Source: Baffinella frigidus (lineage: Eukaryota > Cryptophyceae > Cryptomonadales > Baffinellaceae). From it: a DNA stretch of 11,574 bases. Below, one piece after another: positions 6,263-11,574 of the stretch. How positions within the stretch are numbered: the first letter of the stretch is position 1; every line of letters begins with the position of its first letter. Location of the stretch: NCBI GenBank assembly GCA_026770585.1, contig MU646353.1, positions 800,948 through 812,521 of the forward strand, in the 5' to 3' direction. The translations under genes were made by a program, and so were the position numbers. Below the pieces are notes generated by a model. The model was not told the origin of the DNA, made no database searches, and saw only the letters and a list, made by a program, of their open reading frames with translations.

Positions 6263-6662
6263 TGTTGCAGGCACTTGCAGGCACTTTCATGCACCTAGAA
6301 ACTTTCATGCACCTAGAAACTATCAAATTGCCTGCATTTGATTATACCCCCAAAACGTGCACACCATTCGAGGATTGCTGGGTCGAAATGCTCAAAGGCG
6401 CACCGGTTTTTTTGCGCATCCACTCGGTGGGCTACGAGGGTTTCGTTGACCCCGGATTCCGGGGTGTTACGTGACCAATTTGCATTTGAAAAATCCTTCA
6501 AGTTAATTGTCTTCAGGTAAGTTGACGTTTGATGGAAGGTTCGTAGTCCACCGTGTGGTCCGGCCGCGTCCCCACAAGACCTCGAATGGTGTGCACGTTT
6601 TGGTGGTGTAATCAAATGCAGGCAATTTGATAGTTTGTAGCTGCATGCAAGTGCCTGCACAC
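6263..6662. mobile_element. Large foldback element, ~400 bp
   Basis: The left arm (6263-6373: gcaggcacttgca, ctatcaaattgcctgcattt, gattata, ccaaaacgtgcacaccattc) is inverted at 6580-6662. A second inner pair (ccactcggtgggctacga near 6420 against tcgtagtccaccgtgtgg near 6541) extends the hairpin. The left arm carries an 18-bp tandem duplication (actttcatgcacctagaa at 6283 and 6301). An open frame through the left arm and loop ending FVDPGFRGVT looks protein-like, but the palindrome explains the sequence, so it is not called as a gene. Confidence 0.8.
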
Positions 6663-6725
6663 GCTGATGAACGAGGGTTGGGGACCTCCGCCTGTTTTAT
6701 TTCTCGGAAATGACATATTTGGTTT

Positions 6726-6750
6726 ATTTTCGCAGACGGGGGGGCGCACA
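6726..6750 (+). repeat. Duplicate of exon 5 splice acceptor
   Basis: attttcgcagacggggggg then cgcaca matches the exon 5 junction (aaatcgcag, acggggcgcaca at 7104-7123), apart from extra G residues. AG is at 6734-6735. A decayed version, tttttcgcggacgga at 6856-6870, has lost the AG. Confidence 0.7.
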
Positions 6751-6893
6751 GCGTTGGTTTGGGATCAATGAGTTTCCTGATGAGTGATGGGTACCAACAA
6801 GGCCGCGTTGGTACAAAACTTCACCTCCCCCCTGCTGACGTCCCCCAACACCTTTTTTTTCGCGGACGGAAAAAGGCCTGGAAGCGTGCACAC

Positions 6894-7043
6894 CAGTGCA
6901 CTGCCAGGGCGGATATTTTGTAAAAGTCAATTCACCCACAAAATCTGTCAACTTAGAAACGAGGTACACGTTACGTGTACTTCTTTACTACACATTCGCA
7001 GGTGAGTTGACCAAAACAAAAACTCCGGCCTGGCAGTGCACTG
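6894..7043. mobile_element. MITE-like foldback element, 150 bp
   Basis: The left terminus cagtgcactgccagggcgga is inverted at the right terminus (reverse complement cagtgcactgccaggccgga). Pairing extends into ttttgt and gtcaa-tcacc, about 45 bp per arm. The centre has a second hairpin, gtacacg-tta-cgtgtac, at 6964-6980. It ends about 70 bp upstream of exon 5. No certain target duplication. Confidence 0.8.
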
Positions 7044-7111
7044 AGGAGTTTCCCGACGAAGTTATTAAAAGCGCAACGGCTAAATACCAAACCAAAAAAC
7101 AAAAATCGCAG

Positions 7112-7224
7112 ACGGGGCGCACAAACTTATGGACGACTGGGTTGGGCGGGCGGGGACGCTCCTCGGATCGGATGTGGGGGCACTCCAGGCCCGCATGCAC
7201 GATCTCCACCCGTCACACCAGGAG
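7112..7224 (+). CDS. Predicted exon 5 of the same unrecognised protein
   Basis: 113 nt: two bases completing Asp126, then 37 codons (phase 1 in, phase 0 out), between aaaatcgcag and gtcatgtt. Residues 127-163 begin GAHKLMDDWVGRAGTLLG and end MHDLHPSHQE. Leu/Val spacing (LLGSDVGALQARMHDL) suggests an amphipathic helix, and 29 of 37 third positions are G or C. All three frames are open across it; this one is chosen because it joins exon 4 and exon 6 in phase. The 3' end (from about gcactccaggcccgc) plus donor is copied eight times downstream. The acceptor is copied once clearly upstream. Family not recognised. Confidence 0.68.
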
Positions 7225-7244
7225 GTCATGTTCCTCCTCGACTG

Positions 7245-8730
7245 ACTGACGCGTGTAGCCTTACTATCCTTCGTGTGCAACAAACGGGACTGACGCGTGT
7301 AGGCGTAGTCTTCAAGCAAAGTATTATAAGTCCGCGCTTCCGAGGCACGCATGCACGATCTCCACCCGTCACACCAGGAGGTCATGTTCCCTCCGGCGCT
7401 GAATGTTTTTTTGTAGTCGTATCCATCGTCTCAGGAAACGTGTTATGCGTCAGCGCACTCCTAGACAGGATGCACGATGTACACCCGTCACACCAGGATG
7501 TCATCATTCCTGCTCGACTGACTGACGCGTGTACTCCGCTACCGAGCGAAGTGGGGGTTCGTTTAAAAGAGGGGACCAGAATCTGGTCTACTCCCACACA
7601 CTCATCCTGGACGTGACTGGTACAAACCAGGGGTGTTGGGGAAGCGTTGGGGAAGGTTCCTGCATTGTAGCCTTTTACAAGGTCACACGAAAGATTTCAT
7701 GACTTGCAAAAAAAACGGACGCGCTGAGGTGAAATAATGGGGGTGCGTCCATCTAAACAACGATTATATTGCACCTGCGACCGTCTATGTGCTAATTACG
7801 CCTTTCGAACGCATTTTTATGGATGTGACTTTTTTTTCATGGTCATGTAAAGTTTACATGTACATTGTAAACGTATCACGATTGTTTTTGAAAAGCAGTC
7901 ACGACCGTATACAATTGCCCGTATAATAAGGTTCTTGGCTGGACGTGGAAAGCTTTAAAACCCCTTTAAAACCCACTTGTAGCCTCCCCGAACCCCCACC
8001 TCACTCGGTAGCGGCTTAGTCTGCATCGTCTTTCAGAAAGGTAATATGAGTCCGCGGTTTCGAGGCCCGCATGCACGATCTCCACCCGGCACACCAGGAG
8101 GTCATGTTCCCTCCGGCGCTGAATGTTTTTTTGTAGTCGTATCCATCGTCTCAAGAAACGTGTTATGCGTCAGCGCACTCCTAGACAGGATGCACGATGT
8201 ACACCCGTCACACCAGGATGTCATCATCCCTCCTCGACTCACTCACGCGTGTACTCGTAGTCTGCATCGTCTTCAAGAAAGGTAATATGAGTCAGCGCGT
8301 TCGAGGCCCGCATGCACGATCTGCACCCGTCACACCAGGAGGTCACGCTCCCTCCGGCACTGAATGTTTTTTTGTAGACGCATCTATCGTCTCAAGAAAC
8401 GTGTTGTGCGTCAGCGCACTCCAGGCTAGGATGCACGATCTCCACCCCTTCACACCATGAGGTCTTGCTCCCTCCGACACTGGTTCGTGTCTTGTAGTCT
8501 TACTCTCCAGCGTCTCGAGAAACGCAATAAGATGCACGATCTGCACCCGTCACACCAGGATGTCTCGCTCCCTCCGCGACTCACTGACGCGTGTAGTCTT
8601 ACTCTCCTTTGTGTTCAAGAAACGGGACTGACGCGTGTAGGCGTAGTCTTCAAAAAACGTGTTATGAGTCAGACCGATCCAGGCCCGCATGCACGATCTC
8701 CACTCCCCACATCATGAGGTCTTGCTCCCT
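7245..8730 (+). repeat. ~119-bp array of eight duplicate exon 5 donors
   Basis: Each unit contains the exon end atgcacgatctccacccgtc then acaccaggag or a variant, with GT at 7381, 7500, 8101, 8220, 8342, 8462, 8561 and 8719. Spacing is 119-122 bp for most, 101 and 157 for the last ones. GTC is kept in all eight, while the preceding base triplet is GAG or GAT. The unit also carries intron-derived segments (gactgacgcgtgtag, tcgtctcaagaaacgtgtta). Units 1-2 (about 7381-7535) and 3-4 (8101-8245) are nearly identical, so a two-unit block was copied recently. Confidence 0.92.
7536..8014. mobile_element. 479-bp foldback element inserted in the donor array
   Basis: The termini ccgctaccgagcgaagtggg, ggttcg and cgaacccccacctcactcgg, tagcgg are inverted copies (about 26 bp, two mismatches). 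The array sequence is interrupted here: gcgtgtact at the left continues as tagtctgcatcgtc at the right. The intact array unit at 8236-8262 (gcgtgtactcgtagtctgca) is a paralogous empty site. The interior is AT-richer with small palindromes (gaccagaatctggtc at ~7575; catgtaaagtttacatg at ~7844) and no transposase ORF. Confidence 0.85.
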
Positions 8731-8765
8731 CCCTACCTCTGCCTCACTCGCGTTGGCCGGCTTTT

Positions 8766-8893
8766 CTCAAGTTGATATTGCTGGGTGTGCGGTACGAATG
8801 CGTCAAGTTTGGTGCGGGAAAGAGCCCGGGTTCACCAAGTTGGTGAGCCCAAATAGACTGAGATAGAGCTTGACTCCGCGACTGACAATTTTA
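8766..8893 (+). repeat. Dispersed 128-bp repeat, copy 2
   Basis: It begins ctcaagttgatattgctggg and ends with gcgactgacaatttta, the same length as copy 1 at 4342. The right flank resumes array-like sequence (gtcttagtccccgtgtatca, agaaacgcaat), so it appears inserted into the degraded end of the exon 5 donor array. Its right end gagcccaaatagactgagat, agagct is closer to the foldback terminus at 651-682 than copy 1 is. Confidence 0.8.
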
Positions 8894-8943
8894 GTCTTAG
8901 TCCCCGTGTATCAAGAAACGCAATCAAATATTGAAGTAAAAGA

Positions 8944-8993
8944 AGATCGCCTGAGTCACGTACCCAGCAGATCACCTGAGTCACGTACCCAGA
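8944..8993. repeat. 25-bp tandem duplication
   Basis: Two units of agatcgcctgagtcacgtac, ccag start at 8944 and 8969 and differ at two positions. tgagtca, an AP-1/bZIP-like core, occurs in each by chance or otherwise. No regulatory role is inferred inside an intron. Confidence 0.8.
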
Positions 8994-9112
8994 AGAGGGC
9001 GAAGCACAGCAGGCGGTTCAAGAGACGGAGCCTCCCGAACCCCTGAACCACGCACTCTCAACCCTCAACCCTCTCCCCTGCCGCATGTGGATCATCGGGC
9101 TCGACGAAACCG

Positions 9113-9232
9113 TCCCCTATACAACTGTACACCTATACAACTAACTACACAACTGTACACCTGAATATACAACTGTACAACCAACTTTACAACTGTATAA
9201 CTAACTATGCAACTTTACCATTAACCAGCACC
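9113..9232. repeat. AT-rich minisatellite
   Basis: About six units of 16-22 bp built on tatacaactgtacacc and caactaact. Units vary at single bases. No coding or splice signal is evident. Confidence 0.75.
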
Positions 9233-9348
9233 CCACCACCAACAAACAACACCGCCTCACACTTCACGTGCCGCAGGCACTCCTCCCATATGCCAACACC
9301 GAATGCGAACCATCCCGTAATAGAGGAGGTTTCAAACGGTTTCGTTTT

Positions 9349-9546
9349 CTCCACGCCATGTCACACGTGGGATTTTCATATACAAGTCTGGTTTATAAAT
9401 TATGTACCGGATTTTTCGGACTCAGGTGCAAGCCCGGACGTGGAATGGACGAGGAGCTGCGTTTCACCGCAAAGGGCTCATTTAGAAACACGCAACGAAA
9501 CGAAACGTCGCGTTTTGAAATTCCCACGTGTGGCCTGGCGTGGGCA
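9349..9546. mobile_element. Probable foldback element, ~198 bp
   Basis: The left arm tccacgccatgtcacacgtg, ggattttca (9350-9378) pairs with the right arm tgaaattcccacgtgtggcc, tggcgtggg (9516-9544). The ~135-bp middle is less paired. The right arm ends exactly where the exon 6 acceptor copy gcaggacgagca begins (9544). The middle has a protein-like frame (WDFHIQVWF) that I could not link to any exon. Confidence 0.6.
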
Positions 9547-9746
9547 GGACGAGCAAGTAGATAGAACCGGGACTACAGAAAATTCCCGGAACCGTTCGGG
9601 CTTAGGGTTTAGGGTTTAGGAACGGTTTGGTGAATTTTCCGTTCGGGCTATTTTGAAGGAAATTTCCGTTCGGGCTATTTTGAAAATTCCCCGCCCGTAC
9701 GGACCACTCACGCTTCAAACGGGGTTCGCAACCTGCAGGACGAGCA
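9544..9746 (+). repeat. Two duplicates of the exon 6 splice acceptor
   Basis: gcaggacgagca at 9544-9555 and 9735-9746 matches the true junction at 9859-9870. The first is preceded by gcgtgg and the second by aacct. Both keep AG and the first eight bases of exon 6, then diverge. A 12-base match could occur by chance once in a long sequence. Two copies within 320 bp upstream of the real site, in the same orientation, is the pattern seen at the other exons. Confidence 0.72.
9585..9690. repeat. ccgttcgggctattttga tandem with short TTTAGGG run
   Basis: ccgttcgggctt at about 9593 is followed by agggtttagggtttagg (9604-9620). Two 27-bp-spaced units of ttccgttcgggctattttga then follow, at 9637 and 9664. 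AAAATTCC-type ends flank them. Confidence 0.75.
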
Positions 9747-9862
9747 TTTCCAGTTCAAATCCTCCGGTATTTTAAGCCCTAGAAGTACGAAACGGCTCCA
9801 GTGCCAGGCCAAATCTGAAATATAATCAGTTGGGTGACTAAAACTGGTTTCGTGTTTTGCAG

Positions 9863-9985
9863 GACGAGCACACGGCACGGGTAGTAAAGCGGCTGTCGAC
9901 GCTCACGAAACGCATGGACTCGCTCAACTCTTCGCTGTCCACCTTCTGGGCTGCCGATCCGATGACCCCCTCACCAGCCCGCAAG
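9863..9985 (+). CDS. Predicted exon 6 (last in window) of the same unrecognised protein
   Basis: 123 nt, 41 codons, phase 0 in and out, between gttttgcag and gtcctcct. Residues 164-204 begin DEHTARVVKRLSTLTKRM and end PMTPSPARK. Leu, Met and Val recur at 3-4 residue spacing (VVKRLSTLTKRMDSLNSSL), typical of a short coiled coil, followed by a Pro-containing tail. 32 of 41 third positions are G or C, and a second frame is stopped early. No stop codon precedes the donor, so the gene continues. The donor end recurs six or more times downstream and the acceptor twice upstream. The protein family is not recognised; a structural or scaffold role would be only a guess from helix content. Confidence 0.72.
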
Positions 9986-10082
9986 GTCCTCCTACAGGGT
10001 TTAGCGTTCAGGGTTTAGCGTTTAGGGAACCCTATGCCATAGACCCACGCCAGTTCGCAAGTCAAAATTTGGACGTTTTTTC

Positions 10083-10232
10083 ATTTTACTACACGATCTA
10101 GAAGTAAAGTTGATTCTAACCGAGAAACACACCAAACATGAGGCGGAATTTTAAAAATTTGTACCACGATAAGCCATCTAAACACTTTTAGCGCGAACGA
10201 GTGTGTGTGAAAAAGGAACTTATGACCTGCGC
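10083..10232. repeat. Dispersed ~170-bp repeat, copy 2
   Basis: It matches 4559-4732 in gttgattctaac, gagaaacac, caaa and gcgaacgagtgtgtgtgaaa, aggaacttatgacctg. The left end cattttactacacgatct is the reverse complement of the left end of copy 1. The middle differs in length and sequence. Confidence 0.75.
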
Positions 10233-10463
10233 GGCCTAGACCCGCAACCCTCCTCGCTGTCTGCCACGGTGCCCCTGGACCCTATTCCATAGACCCTGGA
10301 CCCTAGGCCCTCAACCCTCTTCGCTCTCTACGTTCTGGGCTGCGGATCCGATGACCCCCGCAAGGTCCCCCCAGACCCTATGCAATAGACCCTGTACATC
10401 ATAAACAATAATAATAACGAAAGTTGGTGGGCTGTGGATCCACCTCACCAGCCCGCAAGGTGC

Positions 10464-10540
10464 CCCTAGACCCTAGACCCTAGACCCTAGACCCTAGACC
10501 CTAGACCCTAGACCCTAGACCCTAGACCCTAGACCCTAGA
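10464..10540. repeat. Pure CCCTAGA heptamer run, 11 units
   Basis: Eleven uninterrupted copies of CCCTAGA (TCTAGGG on the other strand) start directly after the donor copy at 10460. This variant differs by one base from the TTTAGGG type found elsewhere and is fully uniform, so it expanded recently. Confidence 0.95.
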
Positions 10541-10790
10541 CTCTCCATCATCCATCGTCAACCACGAACTCTGTCGACCGTACGGGCTGCTGATCCGATT
10601 GTACCCCCTCACCAGCCCGCAAGGCCCCCCTAGACCCTATGCAATAGACCCTAGACCCGCAACTCTTCTCGCTCTCTGTCAAGGTGCCCCTGGACCCTAT
10701 TCCATAGACCCTGGACCCTGGACCCTCAACCCTCCTCGCTCTCTACGTCATGGGCTGCTGATCCGATTGTACCACCTCTCCAGCACGCAA

Positions 10791-11036
10791 GGTGCCCTTG
10801 GACCCTAACCCCTGGACCCTAGCCCCTCAACCCTCAACCCTCAAACCTCAATCCTCGACCACGAACTCTGCCAACCTTGGCGGATCCGATTGTACCCCTT
10901 TACCAGTACGCAAGGTGCCCTTGGACCCTAACCCCTGGACCCTAGCCCCTCAACCCTCAACCCTCAAACCTCAATCCTCGACCACGAACTCTGCCAACCT
11001 TGGCGGATCCGATTGTACCCCTTTACCAGTACGCAA
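10791..11036. repeat. Perfect 123-bp tandem, two units
   Basis: The units 10791-10913 and 10914-11036 appear identical. Each contains ggtgcccttggaccctaacc, heptamer-like filler, cgaccacgaactctgccaac, and the exon 6 donor copy ending ccagtacgcaa. A third unit begins at 11037 and diverges after about 15 bp. The length is a multiple of three, so an open frame repeats as 41 residues. The frame is Pro/Ser/Thr-rich and not credible as a protein. Confidence 0.93.
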
Positions 11037-11149
11037 GGTGCCCTTGGACCCTTACCCTTACCCCTGGACCCCAACCCCTGGGCCCTAACTCCTGGCCCCT
11101 CGCCCATGGACCCTAACCCCTGAACCCTAAACCCAAACCACGAGCCCTA

Positions 11150-11574
11150 AACCCATACCCCCCCCCGAAACCAGCCACCCGGCGTTCGGATTGCGTACGC
11201 AAACGCAGCAGAAGTAGCACAAGTGCTCGCGCACCCTGAACCCTAAACCGAAATCACGAACCCTAAACGCATACCCCCCCCCGCGAAACCAGCCACCCGG
11301 CGTGCGGATTGCGTACGCAAACGCAGCAGAGGTTTCGGAGGTGCTCGCGCAAGGAGGACCCAGCACCAAAACCATCAACTCTTAGCCCCTTAACCCCCCC
11401 CGAAACACAGGGTCGTCGTGCGCAAGGACCCTGCACCCGAAACCATGAACTCTGAGCCATGCGCCATGGGCCCTGAACCCTACCCCTACCCCCCCCCCCG
11501 CAGCTACCTAGCGTTGGGGTCCAGCAGAAGTGGCAGAATTGCTCGCGCAACGAGGCCTTGGCATCCTAACCCCC
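11150..11574 (+). repeat. Terminal repeated block, possible acceptor copies of a next exon
   Basis: Three related segments (11156-11235, 11274-11357, 11488-11556) each begin with a C run and reach cagcaga followed by gtgctcgcgca or ttgctcgcgca. The first two share accagccacccggcg, cggattgcgtacgcaaacgc and agcaga. In one frame the ends read EVAQVLA, EVSEVLAQ and EVAELLAQ, so differences are partly conservative. By analogy with the other exons these would be copied acceptors plus exon start, with the real exon at or beyond the window edge. The phase with exon 6 is not resolved. Confidence 0.55.

Larger units (their letters stand above)
5290..7111 (+). other. Predicted intron 4 (phase 1), 1822 bp
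   Basis: It runs from gtagccc to atcgcag. It comprises a CCCGAAA array, a G-rich heptamer region, foldbacks at 6003-6147, 6263-6662 and 6894-7043, and one clear plus one decayed exon 5 acceptor copy. A short stretch gtggtggagagcaacggggg at 5791-5810 resembles the exon 4 interior ggagagcaatggg and may be a decayed donor-side copy. 6663-6720 and 6751-6840 show nothing recognisable. Confidence 0.58.
7225..9862 (+). other. Predicted intron 5 (phase 0), 2638 bp
   Basis: It runs from gtcatgtt to gttttgcag. It holds the ~119-bp donor array (to about 8730), the 479-bp foldback inside it, a second 128-bp dispersed repeat, two minisatellites, a foldback near 9349-9546, and two exon 6 acceptor copies. 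Two protein-like stretches (about 9013-9135 and 9274-9425) lack matching phases or GC-rich third positions and are not called as exons. Confidence 0.57.
10244..11040 (+). repeat. Array of duplicate exon 6 donors in telomere-like filler
   Basis: Copies of the exon end (gggctgcngatccgat, ccagcccgcaag) have donors at 10365, 10460, 10792, 10915 and 11038 with GT, and at 10624 with GC. Two shorter fragments at about 10248-10275 and 10674-10705 keep tcgctctct and ggtgcccctgg. The first copy (10318-10374) lacks about 10 bp of the exon. Spacers are heptamers of the CCCTGGA, CCCTAGA and CCCTCAA types. Confidence 0.9.
9986..11574 (+). other. Predicted intron 6, 5' part (runs off the window)
   Basis: It starts gtcctcct and holds a G-rich heptamer run (9998-10027), a dispersed repeat, six exon 6 donor copies, a pure CCCTAGA run, a perfect 123-bp tandem, and a terminal repeated block. 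No acceptor with phase 0 coding sequence is secure before the end. Confidence 0.5.

Noticed and set aside
6193-6474. Protein-like frame ending FVDPGFRGVT after an ttgcag acceptor-like site
   Set aside because: It lies in the arm and loop of a ~400-bp palindrome, stops before the nearby gtaagt, and gives no phase match with exons 4 and 5.
7245-8730. Array considered as a CRISPR or a repetitive protein gene
   Set aside because: Units of ~119 bp lack the short repeat/unique spacer pattern, contain stops in the exon frame, and are derived from an exon edge plus intron.
9013-9135. Open stretch containing MWIIGLDETVPYT after cagcag
   Set aside because: It runs through heptamer-like and minisatellite sequence to a stop, with no convincing donor and no junction copies around it.
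9274-9425. Possible exon between ccgcag and ctcag/gtgcaag with WDFHIQVWFINY
   Set aside because: Third positions are AT-rich, unlike the other exons, and the region is mostly a foldback. The AG-GT lengths considered did not clearly fit the phase 0-0 gap between exons 5 and 6. It remains a weak candidate.
10791-11088. 41-residue repeat protein on the + strand
   Set aside because: It arises because the 123-bp tandem is a multiple of three. The sequence is heptamer filler plus a donor copy.

Overview
The window looks like nuclear DNA of a TTTAGGG-telomere eukaryote (green algae and plants, dinoflagellates and some other protists use this heptamer), but the species cannot be named from the sequence. 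There is no prokaryotic gene layout, no long uninterrupted ORF of credible composition, and no rRNA, tRNA or CRISPR that I can see. Almost everything is repeat. The exception is a set of short GC-rich segments flanked by AG and GT on the + strand.

Six of these segments join into one open reading frame with matching splice phases: 178-327, 1761-1833, 3339-3400, 5199-5289, 7112-7224 and 9863-9985. They sum to 612 nt, or 204 codons, with about 81% GC at third codon positions. Both ends of the protein lie outside the window. It has a charged helical first part, a very aromatic middle (14 Phe/Trp/Tyr in 45 residues), an Ala/Pro/Glu-rich linker, and two helical segments with a heptad-like leucine pattern. 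I do not recognise the family.

The five introns (about 1.4, 1.5, 1.8, 1.8 and 2.6 kb) and the 3' flank share one architecture. Just inside the intron from a donor lie further copies of that exon's 3' end plus donor. Just inside from an acceptor lie copies of that acceptor plus the exon's 5' end. I count about 20 donor-side copies, 19 of which keep GT, and 11 acceptor-side copies, 10 of which keep AG. They affect all six exons. The copies are mixed with runs of telomere-like heptamers in several locally uniform variants (CCCTAAA, CCATAAA, CCCTGAA, CCCGAAA, CCCTAGA, GTTGAGC), with foldback elements of about 145-155 bp (one with a 4-bp target duplication) and larger foldbacks of about 0.2-0.48 kb, and with minisatellites.

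Layout: 1-177 end of an upstream intron; exon 1; intron 1 with two foldbacks and one donor copy; exon 2; intron 2 with three donor copies and a 0.46-kb telomere-like block; exon 3; intron 3 with 50-bp donor repeats and six acceptor copies of exon 4; exon 4; intron 4 with a 0.49-kb CCCGAAA array and three foldbacks; exon 5; intron 5 with eight donor copies in a ~119-bp array split by a 479-bp foldback; exon 6; then at least six donor copies including a perfect 123-bp tandem, and a terminal block that may be acceptor copies for an exon just beyond the window.
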